Of a DNA stretch of 29,806 bases, positions 15,518-24,184 are shown one piece after another (position 1 is the stretch's first letter; each line of letters opens with the position of its first letter). Where the stretch lies: NCBI GenBank assembly GCA_902806015.1, contig CADCUZ010000108.1:1-29806 (forward strand), in the 5' to 3' direction. Source of the stretch: an uncultured Rubrobacteraceae bacterium (lineage in GTDB: Bacteria; Actinomycetota; Rubrobacteria; Rubrobacterales; Rubrobacteraceae). The notes under the pieces were generated by a model that saw nothing but the letters and a program-made list of their open reading frames with translations, was not told where the DNA came from and did not search any database. The position numbers and the translations under genes were made by a program.

Positions 15518-15847
15518 TCAGTACCTCGGCACGGAGCCGTCCACGTCTGCGTAGGCGTCGAGGCCGCCCTGCAGGTTGGCGACGCTGCGGAAGCCCGCCC
15601 CGTTCAGGGCCCGGGTGACGTGAGCGCTCCGGGCGCCGTGGTGGCAGATCACGACGGTCTCGGCACCCGGGTCCAGCTCGCGGAAGCGCTCCCCTAGCTC
15701 GGAGAGCGGGACGAGGGTGGAGCCGTCGATCCTCGCGAGTTCGTACTCCCACCTCTCGCGGACGTCGAGCAGCACGGGTTTGTCCCCCGCGTCGAGCCGG
15801 CCCTTGAGGTCACGCGGGCTTACGTTTTCGTAGTCGGCCTCCCGCAC
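15518..15847 (-). CDS. single-domain rhodanese-like sulfurtransferase
   Basis: A 109-aa rhodanese domain: VSPRDLKGRLDAGDKPVLLDVRERWEYE, then the active loop VICHHGARSAHV with the persulfide-forming Cys, and a final GLDAYADVDGSVPRY typical of the family's closing helix. It would transfer sulfane sulfur in the cytoplasm; donor and acceptor are unknown. GTG 15847 begins 5 bp after the stop of the upstream Dabb gene, and the Shine-Dalgarno is weak, suggesting translational coupling. The frame continues upstream, but that part overlaps the Dabb gene. It is the last gene of a minus-strand run. Confidence 0.88.
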   Translation of the reverse strand: MREADYENVSPRDLKGRLDAGDKPVLLDVRERWEYELARIDGSTLVPLSELGERFRELDPGAETVVICHHGARSAHVTRALNGAGFRSVANLQGGLDAYADVDGSVPRY

Positions 15848-15851
15848 GGCC

Positions 15852-16142
15852 CTAGAATTCGTAGTCCGCGACGATGCGGCCAGTCGTAACGGCGCCGAGC
15901 TTCTCGACGACCGCGAGGTGCGCGGGGTGCCCCATGTACGCCTCGAGCCCCGCGGCGTCCTCGAACCGGGCGAAGAGCGCGTGGGTGTACCCACCGGAGC
16001 GCCCGCTAAAGTCCTGCCCTACGGACAGGTCTACCACGCCCGGGACCTCGCTCCTCAACCCGCGTATGGACGACAGCAGGTCCTCGACGCCCTCCGCCGA
16101 CGCCCCTTCTCTAACGGCAAAAAACACCAGATGGTCGACCAC
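15852..16142 (-). CDS. Dabb (stress-responsive A/B barrel) domain protein
   Basis: A 96-aa protein showing the Dabb (PF07876) pattern: MVDHLVFFAVREGAS at the start, a VVDLSVGQDFSGRSGGYTHALFARF core and LEAYMGHPAHLAVVEKL near the end. The fold is a dimeric ferredoxin-like barrel. Members are linked to stress or aromatic polyketide cyclisation, but activity is rarely known. GTG start with AGGGG about 7 nt upstream. Four bases separate its stop from the rhodanese start, so they form a pair. Confidence 0.85.
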   Translation of the reverse strand: MVDHLVFFAVREGASAEGVEDLLSSIRGLRSEVPGVVDLSVGQDFSGRSGGYTHALFARFEDAAGLEAYMGHPAHLAVVEKLGAVTTGRIVADYEF

Positions 16143-16234
16143 GGCATCCCCTTTTCAACGATTTTCCGCCGAGCAGCTTAACAACGCGCCTTCAACCGGT
16201 CAACGACCGGCCCGCTAAGCCCGATGCCCGCGAC

Positions 16235-16654
16235 CTACAGGATCCTGCGTTCGGACTCGTCTATCCGGTAGTCGTTGATGGAGGCGTCGCGCCGCTCCAT
16301 CAGGCCGTTTTCGTCGAACTCCCACAACTCATTGCCATGGCTGCGCCACCATTGTCCATCCTCGTCGTGCGATTCGTACTCGAAGCGCACGGCGATGCGG
16401 TTGCCTTGGTAGCACCACAGCTCCTTCCTCAGGCGGTAGTCGAGTTCCCTGGACCACTTGCGCGTCAAGAACTCCCTGATGGCCTCGCGGCCCTCGAAGA
16501 ACTCGTCGCGGTTGCGCCACTTCGAGTCCTCGGTGTAGGCGAGCGCCACCCTCTCGGGGTCGCGGGTGTTCCAGCCGTCCTGGGCCGCCTTGACCTTTTG
16601 CCTCGCGGTCCCCTCGTCGAACGGCGGCACGGGAGGTCTCGTTTGCTGCTCCAT
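16235..16654 (-). CDS. DUF1348 (NTF2-like) protein
   Basis: A 139-aa protein of the DUF1348 nuclear transport factor 2-like family. Diagnostic stretches are [40 protein letters not shown] and [17 protein letters not shown]. Family length is about 140-150 aa. The start is ATG 16654, where GAGGAGGAG lies 6 nt upstream. An in-frame ATG at 16693 lacks a ribosome site. Cytoplasmic; enzymatic role unproven. It lies 52 bp after the EamA gene on the same strand, and they may be co-transcribed. Confidence 0.88.
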   Translation of the reverse strand: MEQQTRPPVPPFDEGTARQKVKAAQDGWNTRDPERVALAYTEDSKWRNRDEFFEGREAIREFLTRKWSRELDYRLRKELWCYQGNRIAVRFEYESHDEDGQWWRSHGNELWEFDENGLMERRDASINDYRIDESERRIL

Positions 16655-16706
16655 TCCACTCTCCTCCTCTGCGGTTTCTCCCGATTCTTCCATAAATCGC
16701 TCGGCG

Positions 16707-17612
16707 CTACCCGGACGGCTTCTTCGCGGGGCGGGGCGTGCGGTTTACGAGGTAGATGCCGGAGACCACGAGGGCGGCGCCGACGATGAGCGGCGGCCCG
16801 AGGCCCTCGTCAAGGAGCACCGCCCCGATCACGACCGCCGCGAGCGGCACGACGAAGATGTAGGAGGCAACACGGCTCGCCTCCCCCGCCCGCACGAGCC
16901 CGAAGAAGAGCAGCCACGCCAGCCCCGTGCCGACGAGCGCCGAATACAGCACGCTGGAGATCAGCGGCCCGGTCCAGGAGATGTCCGACGGGCTTTCCAG
17001 CAGAAACCCGAGCGCCGAGAGCGCGACCCCGCCCGCGAGGAACGGGACGGCGACCGCCCACAGCGTGGAGACGCGCGCCTCGTACTTTTTGAAGCCCACG
17101 GTCCCGAGGGCCCAGAACAGCGCGGAGGCTACCCCGCAGGCCACACCCACCGGCGTAACGTCCCCCGGCGCACCGAGCAGCCCCGCCGAGCTGACCGCCA
17201 CGATGCCAGCGAAGCCGAGCAAGAGGCCAAAGACCTTTGTCGGCGTCAACGATTCGCCGAGGAACAACCAGGCGAAGATGCCGACGAGGATGGGCTGGAG
17301 GTAGATCAGCACGGCCGCCGTCCCGGAAGGCAAGTACAGTAGGGCAAACGTCTGAAACCCGACGAACAACGCCACGTTGAACACCGCCAGAAACCCGAAC
17401 ACCCGCCAATCGCGCCGGAAATTCAGGGCGCCGCCCCACGCGGACGCGACGGCGGTCATGAGCACCCCGGCCACCAACGTCCGCCCGCCGACGAAGAGCA
17501 CCGGCGGGGCATCCTCGAGCCCGATCTTCACTACGGAGAAGGAAGACCCCCAGGCAATCACGAGCACCGCGAACGCCAGGGCGCCGAAACGGCGTTTTCC
17601 GAAGAGCCTCAA
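16707..17612 (-). CDS. EamA/DMT-family drug or metabolite transporter
   Basis: A 301-aa membrane protein with ten predicted helices in two EamA repeats. The first repeat opens [23 protein letters not shown] and contains [21 protein letters not shown]. The second has [20 protein letters not shown] and ends [14 protein letters not shown]. These are standard EamA marks. Substrates in the family include amino acids, nucleosides and small drugs; this one is unknown. The start is TTG 17612, with no clear Shine-Dalgarno, so the exact start is uncertain. A second, only distantly similar EamA gene lies at 28384. Confidence 0.9.
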   Translation of the reverse strand: MRLFGKRRFGALAFAVLVIAWGSSFSVVKIGLEDAPPVLFVGGRTLVAGVLMTAVASAWGGALNFRRDWRVFGFLAVFNVALFVGFQTFALLYLPSGTAAVLIYLQPILVGIFAWLFLGESLTPTKVFGLLLGFAGIVAVSSAGLLGAPGDVTPVGVACGVASALFWALGTVGFKKYEARVSTLWAVAVPFLAGGVALSALGFLLESPSDISWTGPLISSVLYSALVGTGLAWLLFFGLVRAGEASRVASYIFVVPLAAVVIGAVLLDEGLGPPLIVGAALVVSGIYLVNRTPRPAKKPSG

Positions 17613-17743
17613 ACTACGTCGCGCTTGCGCGGTACGGGGACTTCAAAGCCCCCTGAGCTTACTACGCGACGCCGGGCGCGGACCTTCTTCGTCTTGCCGA
17701 CCGGCAAACGCCCCTAGCCGCCGGCCGAAAGCCGACAGCCGTT

Positions 17744-18712
17744 TTATGCGTAGAAGTTGCGGACCCAACGGTGGTTCTTCAGGAGTTGCACCTGGTTACT
17801 CGGCAGGCCCTCGCCGTCGCCGACGCGCGTGTTGCGTTCCACGTTGCGGACGGAGCGCATCCCCGGGATCACGGTCGAGACCGCCGGGTGGCTGAGGATG
17901 TACCGGAGCGCTATCTCGGCCATCTCCCCCTCGCTCGCCCCGAGCTCGGAGACGATAGCGCGCACCCGCTCCTGGACCTCGCGCTTGCGGTGGTCGCGGA
18001 AGTAGTGGTTGCGGAAGTCGCCTTCGTCGAAGAGGGTCTCGGGCGTGATGTTGCCGGTGAGGGCGCCCTCGTCGAAGGGCACCCGCACGATCACGCCGAC
18101 GCCGTGCTCCTGGCAGGCCGGCAGGAGCCCGTCCTCCGGGCTCTGGTCGAAGACGTTGTAGATCACCTGCACCGTGTCCACCACGCCGGTCTCGATAAGC
18201 CTGACGGCGTTGGCCGGCTGGTGATCGTTGATGGAGATGCCGAAGGACCGGATCTTGCCCTCCTTCTTGAGCTCATCCACCGTCTCCAGCCAGTCTCCCT
18301 CCCCGATCCACTCGTCCTGCCAAACGTGGAACTGCTGCACCTCGAGTGCCTCGAAACGGAGGTTTTTCAGGCTTCTCTCCGTGCACTCCCTCACGTAGTC
18401 CCCGGGGAAGACCTCGTCCGGGTGGAGCCCGTCAGGAGCGGGCCACTGGCGGTTCTTGGGCGGGACCTTGGTCGCGACGTGGATGGCCTCGTCCCTTTCG
18501 GCGACGACCTTGCCGACGAGGCGCTCGCTGTGTCCCTCCCCGTAGGCGAGGGCCGTGTCTACAAAGTTCAGGCCGAGGTCCACGGCCCGGTTGAGGGCCT
18601 TTAGGGACTCCTCGTCTTTGGCGCCGAGCCAGGCGTCGCCGGCGATGCCCCACGCCCCATAGCCGATCTCCGAGACTTCCAACCCCGTCCGGCCGAGCTT
18701 CCTGTAGTTCAC
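17744..18712 (-). CDS. aldo/keto reductase
   Basis: A 322-aa NAD(P)H-dependent oxidoreductase of the AKR superfamily, a TIM barrel. The catalytic tetrad is present: Asp 52 and Tyr 57 ([15 protein letters not shown]), Lys 82 (VATKVPPK) and His 129 ([10 protein letters not shown]). The cofactor region near the C-terminus reads [18 protein letters not shown]. The Trp/Glu-rich DEWIGEGDW loop is a feature of one AKR subgroup (yajO/tas-like). Substrate unknown. GTG start with GGAGGG 5 nt upstream. It is divergent from the GTPase gene. Confidence 0.92.
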   Translation of the reverse strand: MNYRKLGRTGLEVSEIGYGAWGIAGDAWLGAKDEESLKALNRAVDLGLNFVDTALAYGEGHSERLVGKVVAERDEAIHVATKVPPKNRQWPAPDGLHPDEVFPGDYVRECTERSLKNLRFEALEVQQFHVWQDEWIGEGDWLETVDELKKEGKIRSFGISINDHQPANAVRLIETGVVDTVQVIYNVFDQSPEDGLLPACQEHGVGVIVRVPFDEGALTGNITPETLFDEGDFRNHYFRDHRKREVQERVRAIVSELGASEGEMAEIALRYILSHPAVSTVIPGMRSVRNVERNTRVGDGEGLPSNQVQLLKNHRWVRNFYA

Positions 18713-18802
18713 GCGTCCCTCCGTCTATACCGCTTCGCAGATGAATCGTGTTCTTACCACGGCGGGTTTGGCGCGAAACAGCGGGGTCCCGGGAGAGGCG
18801 TC

Positions 18803-18832
18803 TATAATGCCCGGATGGAGCGGAGAGAGTAA
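18803..18832 (+). promoter_or_regulatory. consensus -10 box and five-codon leader ORF
   Basis: TATAAT at 18803-18808 is 6 nt before an ATG at 18815, where transcription should begin. That ATG opens a minimal ORF (MERRE, stop 18830-18832) that ends 2 nt before the GTG of the GTPase gene. Its codons also contain the purine-rich Shine-Dalgarno (GGAGCGGAGAGAG). No -35 element is evident. Confidence 0.45.
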
Positions 18833-18834
18833 CG

Positions 18835-20601
18835 GTGCGGGTACTGGACGCTCGCCAGGAGGCGCTGGTCGAGCGGGAGCGGGTGCTGCTCGGGCGTCTG
18901 GGGGACTTTCTCGTCGGTTTCGGGGCTCCGGGCGAGGACGTGGAGATCGTTCGCAGGTCGCTCTCGGATTTGGAGGAGCTTTTCCTGCTGGTCATAGTCG
19001 GGGAGTTCAACGCCGGGAAGAGCGCCTTCGTGAACGCCCTGCTTGGCGCGGAGGTCTCGCGGGAGGGCGTCACGCCGACGACCGACAGGATCACGCTGCT
19101 CAGGCACGCCGAGGAGCCTACGGAGAGGGAGCGGCGGGACGGAGTGCTCGAGCGGGGGCACCCCAACGAGTTTTTGCGCGAGGTCGCCATCGTGGACACG
19201 CCCGGCACCAACGCGATCATCCGCCACCACGAGGAACTTAGCCGCGGCTTCGTGCCCCGCAGCGACTTGGTGCTGTTCGTCACCTCGGCAGACAGGCCGC
19301 TTACGGAGAGCGAGCGCGGGTACTTGGAGCTCGTGCGCGACTGGGGAAAGAAGATCCTGCTTGTAGTCAACAAGGCCGACCTTCTCGACGAGGACTCGAA
19401 GGTCGAGCAGGTCCGCTCTTTCGTGGAGGAGGGCCTCCGCTCGGCGCTGGGCCTCTCGCCCCCGATCTTCTTCGTCTCCTCCCTCCTGGCCCGCAAGGCG
19501 AAGGCGGCGACGAGCGCGATGGAGAGCAGGGCCCTGCTTCACGCTAGCGGCTTCGGGGAGCTCGAGGCCTACGTCTACGACCTGCTGGACGAGGAAGGAC
19601 GGGTACGTCTGAAACTGGAGAGCCCGCTCGGCCCCGTCGAGGAGCTGGCCCGGCGCTACCGGGGCGCGGTCGAGGAGCGCCTGTACCTGCTGGAGGAGGA
19701 CTTCAGGACCTCGGAGAACGTCGAGGCCCAGCTCGCCCTTTACGTCGAGGACGCGAAGCGGGACTTCGAGGCCAGGCTGGCGGAGATAGAGAACATCGTC
19801 CTGAAGATGAGCGAGCGCGGCGACGCGTGGCTGGAGGAGAACATCCGGCTCATGAACGTGCGGGAGCTCTTCCGGGAGGAGAAGGTGAAGCAACGCTTCG
19901 AGCGGGAGGTCGTGGCGGACACCGAGATCCTCATCGACGAGCGAGTGGACGAGCTCGTGGACTGGCTGGTGGGACGCAACCACAAGCAGTGGCGGATCGT
20001 GGTGGAGTACGTGGACCGCCGCCGGCGGGCTAAGTACGACGAGCAGATGATCGGAGAGGTCCGCGACGATTTCGAGCACGACCGGGGCCAGATCCTGCGT
20101 TCCGTCGGCAAGACCGCCCAGGACGTAGTCGGCGGCTACGACCGCGAGCGCGAGTCCGAGCTTCTCGCAGGCTCCATCCAGAACGCCGTCGCCCGCACCG
20201 CCGCCATAGAAGCGGGCGCGCTTGGCATCGGGGCCCTCGTCGTCGCCCTGGCGACCACCCGTTTTCTCGACGCCACCGGGGTCATAGCGGCGGCCATCAT
20301 CGCAGGCTACGGTCTCTTCGTCCTCCCGAACCGGCGGCGCAAGGCCCGCCAGGACTTCCGCGAGAAGACGGACGCGCTCCGCCGGCGGCTCGGAGAGGTC
20401 GTGCGGCGCCAGTTTGAGACCGAGTTGAACCGTTCCGTGGAGAAGATGCGCGAGGCCATAGCCCCCTACACCCGCTTCGTCAGGACCGAGCACGCCCGCA
20501 TGACCCGGGCCCGCGATGACCTCGCTGGCATAGACGGCGAAGTGGACGCCCTGAAGGACGAAATATCCGCCCCGAACCCCGGCCCGGCAAGCAACCCCTA
20601 G
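18835..20601 (+). CDS. dynamin-family large GTPase
   Basis: A 588-aa protein. The GTPase domain has G1 GEFNAGKS (56-63), G2 TPTT (80-83), G3 DTPG (121-124) and G4 NKAD (179-182). Helical bundles (about 230-450) follow. A membrane hairpin lies at about 460-500 (AGALGIGALVVALA, then GVIAAAIIAGYGLFVLP). The end is a basic, coiled helix. This is the plan of bacterial dynamin-like proteins that remodel or tether membranes. GTG start with a Shine-Dalgarno embedded in a preceding five-codon ORF. It stands alone, whereas many bacterial DLPs come in pairs, which makes homo-oligomeric action likely. Cytoplasmic face of the membrane. Confidence 0.9.
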   Translation: MRVLDARQEALVERERVLLGRLGDFLVGFGAPGEDVEIVRRSLSDLEELFLLVIVGEFNAGKSAFVNALLGAEVSREGVTPTTDRITLLRHAEEPTERERRDGVLERGHPNEFLREVAIVDTPGTNAIIRHHEELSRGFVPRSDLVLFVTSADRPLTESERGYLELVRDWGKKILLVVNKADLLDEDSKVEQVRSFVEEGLRSALGLSPPIFFVSSLLARKAKAATSAMESRALLHASGFGELEAYVYDLLDEEGRVRLKLESPLGPVEELARRYRGAVEERLYLLEEDFRTSENVEAQLALYVEDAKRDFEARLAEIENIVLKMSERGDAWLEENIRLMNVRELFREEKVKQRFEREVVADTEILIDERVDELVDWLVGRNHKQWRIVVEYVDRRRRAKYDEQMIGEVRDDFEHDRGQILRSVGKTAQDVVGGYDRERESELLAGSIQNAVARTAAIEAGALGIGALVVALATTRFLDATGVIAAAIIAGYGLFVLPNRRRKARQDFREKTDALRRRLGEVVRRQFETELNRSVEKMREAIAPYTRFVRTEHARMTRARDDLAGIDGEVDALKDEISAPNPGPASNP

Positions 20602-20692
20602 AATTTGCCAGGCGGCCGTGATGGGCCCCGATATCGGTGCTATCATTCTCCTTCCTTAGATACCAAGGGGGGAGCAAAAAACGCGCAACACG

Positions 20693-22684
20693 TTGCGGTC
20701 TCGGCCGCCGGACGACGTAATGTCTGGGGTCGGCCCAGAGGTAAAACGCGCCGTCAGAATCGTCGACCCGTCAGACCCGAAGAGCCGTGGGACGAGGCTG
20801 CCCTTCATGCCGGGGCTCGACGGGCTGCGGGCGCTCGCAGTCTCGGCCGTGCTGCTCTACCATGCGGGGTTGGACTGGATACCTGGCGGGTTCCTCGGCG
20901 TCGAGGTCTTCTTCGTGATAAGCGGGTACCTGATCACCGCGCTCCTCGTCACCGAGTGGCGCCAGCGGGACCGCATAGACCTGAAGTCTTTCTGGATCAG
21001 GCGCGCCCGCAGGCTGTTGCCGGCGCTCTACCTGGTAGTCGTCGCGACGCTCGCCTTCGCTGTGGTCTTCCTGCCCGGCGAGGTGGCGGGGCTCAGGGGC
21101 GACGCTCTGTCCGCGTTCGGCTACGTCACGAACTGGTATTTGATCTTCGGCAACGAGTCGTATTTCGAAGCGATGGGGCGCCCCTCGCTCCTGCGGCACC
21201 TCTGGTCGCTCGCGGTCGAGGAGCAATTCTACCTGCTCTGGCCGCCCGTGGTCGCCCTGGGCGTGAGCCTCGGCGCCCGGCGCTGGCGCCTGCGGCGCTT
21301 GACGTTCGCCTCGCTCGCCATCGCGGGCGTCTCGGCGTTGCTGATGGCCCTCGTGTACGTCCCGGAGGTGGACCCCTCCCGCATCTACTACGGCACCGAC
21401 ACCCGTGCCGCCGGCCTCCTCATCGGGGCCGCGCTCGCCTTCGTGTGGCGCCCCGGGGAACGCGCCGTGCGGGGGGGCTGCTCGCGCCCCGGGCGGCCGC
21501 GGGGAGCACGCCCAGGCGGGCGATTCCGGCGCAGGTGGGGCTGGACCTTGCCGGCCCTGCTCGACATCGTCGGGCTGGCGGCGCTGGGGGGGCTCGTGAT
21601 GTTCTGCTTGCGCCTCGGCGAGTTCCAGCCGGCGCTCTACAAGGGCGGTTTCGCGGCCGTCTCCCTGACGACGGCCGCCCTGATCGCGGCCCTCGCCCAC
21701 CCGCACGCGCACGTGGGACGCGTCGTGCTCGGGTGGCGTCCCCTGCGTTGGATCGGGGAGCGCTCCTACGGCATCTACCTCTGGCACTGGCCCGTCTTCA
21801 TGGTCACCCGGCCGGGCCTGGACATCCCCCTCGACGGCCCGAAGGCGCTGGCCCTGCGCCTAACCGTCACCGTCCTGCTGGCCCACCTCTCCTACCGTTA
21901 CGTGGAGAAGCCAATCCGGTCCGGCGCCCTCGGCCGCGCCTGGAGAAGACTGCGGCAGGCGAATGGCGGCCGCCGCCGCGCGCTCGGGCTCCGCTGGGCC
22001 GCCGCGGTCACGCCCGTCCTGGTCCTCTGCGTCGTGCTCGCCGTCGCCGTCGCACAGGCCGAAGCCCCGGGGCCGCCCGCCTACCTCGCCGCGCAGGAGG
22101 TCCACACGGCCAAAGGGCCCACTCCCGGGCCATCCAAGAGAGACGGGGCCGCCACCGACGAGCAAGGGGCCGCCTCGACGCCGATCTCGGAGAGGGCGGC
22201 TGCGCCAATCCCGACCGGCCCGGTCAGCGCCATCGGGGACTCCGTGATGCTCGGGTCCGCCGCGATGCTGCAGGGGGAGATCGCCGAGCTCTCGGTGATC
22301 GACGCCGGAGTCGGGATGCAGGTCTCCTACGCTACAGACGTCCTTCGCTCGCGACGGGCGGCCGGGCAACTCGGGGAGACCGTGGTCGTCCACCTCGGCA
22401 ACAACGGCGCCTTTACGGCCGGTCAGTTCGACAAGATGATGCGGGTCCTCTCTGATGTGGACCGGGTCGTAGTCGTCAACGTGCGGGTACCACGGGCCTG
22501 GGAGACACCCAACAACGAGGTGATCTACGAGGGCGTCCAGGAGTACCCGAAAGCGGAGCTGGTCGACTGGTACTCCGCCACCGCCGGCCGACCCGAGCTC
22601 TTCGTAACCGACGGCGTCCACCTGCAGCCCCCAGGACAGCGCCTCTACGCCGCCATGATCTCCGCCCAGATCGAGGAGGGTTGA
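20693..22684 (+). CDS. membrane acyltransferase fused to SGNH hydrolase (OatA-like)
   Basis: A 663-aa protein. The N-terminal acyltransferase_3 domain (residues 37-410) has about ten membrane helices and the family His in LLYHAGLDWIPGGFLGVEVFF (His 57). A linker (455-510) rich in Ala, Pro and Thr leads to an extracytoplasmic SGNH domain: block I GDSV (Ser 517), LGNNGAF (about 568) and final DGVHL (Asp 640, His 643). Such proteins O-acetylate peptidoglycan or other surface glycans by moving acetyl groups across the membrane. TTG 20693 is the most upstream start; AAGGGGGGAGC lies about 18 nt before it. ATG 20720 is also possible. Confidence 0.92.
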   Translation: MRSRPPDDVMSGVGPEVKRAVRIVDPSDPKSRGTRLPFMPGLDGLRALAVSAVLLYHAGLDWIPGGFLGVEVFFVISGYLITALLVTEWRQRDRIDLKSFWIRRARRLLPALYLVVVATLAFAVVFLPGEVAGLRGDALSAFGYVTNWYLIFGNESYFEAMGRPSLLRHLWSLAVEEQFYLLWPPVVALGVSLGARRWRLRRLTFASLAIAGVSALLMALVYVPEVDPSRIYYGTDTRAAGLLIGAALAFVWRPGERAVRGGCSRPGRPRGARPGGRFRRRWGWTLPALLDIVGLAALGGLVMFCLRLGEFQPALYKGGFAAVSLTTAALIAALAHPHAHVGRVVLGWRPLRWIGERSYGIYLWHWPVFMVTRPGLDIPLDGPKALALRLTVTVLLAHLSYRYVEKPIRSGALGRAWRRLRQANGGRRRALGLRWAAAVTPVLVLCVVLAVAVAQAEAPGPPAYLAAQEVHTAKGPTPGPSKRDGAATDEQGAASTPISERAAAPIPTGPVSAIGDSVMLGSAAMLQGEIAELSVIDAGVGMQVSYATDVLRSRRAAGQLGETVVVHLGNNGAFTAGQFDKMMRVLSDVDRVVVVNVRVPRAWETPNNEVIYEGVQEYPKAELVDWYSATAGRPELFVTDGVHLQPPGQRLYAAMISAQIEEG

Positions 22685-22848
22685 TACCGGTCCCGTGGGG
22701 ATGACGCGACGGGGCGTCCCTACGCTCCGGGCGGTAACGCCGCATAAGGCAACCGACCGGCCCCGGACGGTATCCGCAGTGAAGAAAAAACTCCGCCCGC
22801 CGCCCCCGCCCGGTGGCAGACCAAGATCCACTTACACAGGAGGAACCG

Positions 22849-23151
22849 ATGGCTGACCGCACGACAAAAGAGCGCAAGCTCGTGGCGCTCATGGTCAACG
22901 ACCTGGAGGCGAGTATGGACCTGCAGGATCTCTCGCACGCCGAGGAGGAAGCGCGCGCCCTCCCGGACGATGAGCTTGACAGATTACTTGCCTCGAGGTT
23001 GGGCCTCTCCTACCCCACCGACGAGGAGACCCTGCACGGCGCGCTTCTGCACGTCCGGGAGCCGGAGACCCCGTCTGGCTCCCCCGGGAACCTCACCGCG
23101 GCCCCCGACATGAGCCACGAACCCGGCCCCAGGGAGAACACAGACGCGTAG
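22849..23151 (+). CDS. unrecognised acidic 100-aa protein
   Basis: ATG 22849 has AGGAGG 5 nt upstream, almost the same ribosome site as the peroxiredoxin-like gene. The first 60 residues look helical and acidic (KLVALMVNDLEASMDLQDL, then HAEEEARALPDDELDRLLA). The last 35 are Pro/Gly/Glu-rich and probably disordered. No family recognised. It follows the acyltransferase by 164 bp and has its own leader. A frame opening at 22813 lacks a ribosome site. Confidence 0.65.
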   Translation: MADRTTKERKLVALMVNDLEASMDLQDLSHAEEEARALPDDELDRLLASRLGLSYPTDEETLHGALLHVREPETPSGSPGNLTAAPDMSHEPGPRENTDA

Positions 23152-23237
23152 CGCAGGGGTTTCGAGCTTCGGGGGCACCTCGCAGGCGGCCCGGTCCCGA
23201 TGACCGTCCCCACCGGGCGTCCGGTGCCAGCGGGTCG

Positions 23238-23438
23238 CTAGCCGTCCTTCTCCGGTCGCCGCTCCAGCTCGGCGACCCGTTGCTCAAGTTCGAAGATCCG
23301 GCGGTTCTTCTCCTTGCTCTTTTCCCGCCAACGGTTCCGGATGCTCTTCTCGAACTCCACCGAGCTCTTGAGGACCCGCCGGTACTCGACCTCGAGCCGG
23401 GCCCACTCCCCTTCCAGCCGACTATCCTCCCCTTCCAC
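23238..23438 (-). CDS. small coiled-coil protein (66 aa)
   Basis: The protein is almost wholly a charged heptad-like helix: RLEGEWARLEVEYRRVLKS, then EKNRRIFELEQRVAELERR. No Cys and no membrane segment. GTG 23438 is chosen because TAGACT lies 7 nt upstream, giving a leaderless mRNA. The frame runs further upstream, but that part crosses the hsp20 terminator. It lies just downstream of hsp20 on the same strand. Function unknown; a homo-oligomer or adaptor is possible. Confidence 0.6.
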   Translation of the reverse strand: MEGEDSRLEGEWARLEVEYRRVLKSSVEFEKSIRNRWREKSKEKNRRIFELEQRVAELERRPEKDG

Positions 23439-23445
23439 GACGGCC

Positions 23446-23451
23446 AGTCTA
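23446..23451 (-). promoter_or_regulatory. -10 box of the small coiled-coil gene, probable leaderless start
   Basis: TAGACT on the minus strand is 7 nt from the GTG at 23438. It lies 24 bp beyond the hsp20 terminator hairpin, so this gene can be transcribed on its own. Confidence 0.45.
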
Positions 23452-23474
23452 GCGCAACGGCGCCCGAACAAAGC

Positions 23475-23506
23475 GGAGGGGGGCCGCGATCTCCCGGCCC
23501 CCCTCC
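23475..23506 (-). terminator. intrinsic terminator of hsp20
   Basis: GGAGGGGGGCCG at 23475-23486 is the exact reverse complement of CGGCCCCCCTCC at 23495-23506, with an 8-nt loop. Read on the minus strand, the stem lies 20 nt past the hsp20 stop and is followed by GCTTTGTT, a short T-rich run. Confidence 0.65.
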
Positions 23507-23526
23507 CCACCTCCGATGCCGAGGCG

Positions 23527-24012
23527 CTAGCCCTCGGAGCCGTCGCCCTCAGAGCCGTTGCCCGCGATCTGGATGCGTCTGGGCTCCTGCACGGCCGCGG
23601 CCCCAGCGACCCTAACCTCGAGCACGCCGTCCTGGAAACGGGCGCTGATGCTGCTCTCGTCCGTCCCCTGCGGCAACTGCATGCTCCGCCGGAACGTCCC
23701 GTAACGCCGCTCGCGCACGTAGTACCCGGCGCCCCGCTTCTCCTCTTCGGCCTTTCGCTCTCCGCTGATGGTCAAAAGACCGTTGTGGAATGTGATGTCC
23801 ACGTCCTCCTGCCTGACACCCGGCAACTCCGCCCGCACCAGGACGTCCCCGTCCTCGTGCAACACGTCGAGCGCCGGCGCCCACTGCATCGGCTGCTCGC
23901 CCTGCTGGCGCCCCCCTGCCCGCGAGAGGCCGCCGAACATCTCGTCGAGCATCCGGTTCATCTCGCTGTGCATGTCGTAGAACCCCCGACCCCTGAAAGG
24001 ACTGATAGCCAT
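23527..24012 (-). CDS. Hsp20 family small heat-shock protein
   Basis: A 161-aa alpha-crystallin-domain chaperone. The N-terminal arm (to about 45) includes the amphipathic SEMNRMLDEMFGGL. The crystallin domain (about 48-140) shows WAPALDVLHEDGDVLVRAELPGV, DVDITFHNGLLTISGERK, YGTFRRSMQLPQG and the final AxFxDGVLEVRV. The tail is short and Gly/Ser/Glu-rich (GSEGDGSEG) and lacks a clear I-x-I, although RRIQI is close. It forms oligomers that hold unfolding proteins. ATG 24012 has GAGGAGG 8 nt upstream; a GTG at 24018 is too close to it. The promoter lies in an AT-rich island shared with the XRE gene. Confidence 0.94.
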   Translation of the reverse strand: MAISPFRGRGFYDMHSEMNRMLDEMFGGLSRAGGRQQGEQPMQWAPALDVLHEDGDVLVRAELPGVRQEDVDITFHNGLLTISGERKAEEEKRGAGYYVRERRYGTFRRSMQLPQGTDESSISARFQDGVLEVRVAGAAAVQEPRRIQIAGNGSEGDGSEG

Positions 24013-24044
24013 CTTCACTACCTCCTCTTCTCGTGGCCCGCATC

Positions 24045-24160
24045 GCCAAACTTTTTACACCCACCATTATACACATCAATACAGTTTATCAACAGTTTTT
24101 TGGATATTTTTTGCCTACACTACATATTTTTGCCAGATTATGCTAAAATATTTGGGCTGA
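24045..24160. promoter_or_regulatory. AT-rich divergent control region between hsp20 and the XRE gene
   Basis: This 115-bp island is far richer in A and T than anything else in the window. On the minus strand TATAAT (complement of 24066-24071) with TTGATA (complement of 24087-24092) at a 15-bp spacing could drive hsp20. On the plus strand TAAAAT at 24144-24149 could serve the XRE gene. TTTTTGCC occurs twice (about 24108 and 24128), as a direct repeat. I see no CIRCE (TTAGCACTC) or HspR (CTTGAGT) operator. Confidence 0.5.
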
Positions 24161-24184
24161 CGGTCGGAGAGGCGGGCGAGGCGA

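Noticed and set aside
18802..20646. 614-codon minus-strand frame
   Set aside because: Antisense to the dynamin-like GTPase, whose G1-G4 motifs are all present on the sense strand.
20605..22455. 616-codon plus-strand frame
   Set aside because: Out-of-frame shadow of the acyltransferase-SGNH gene; Arg/Pro/Ala-rich with no domain pattern.
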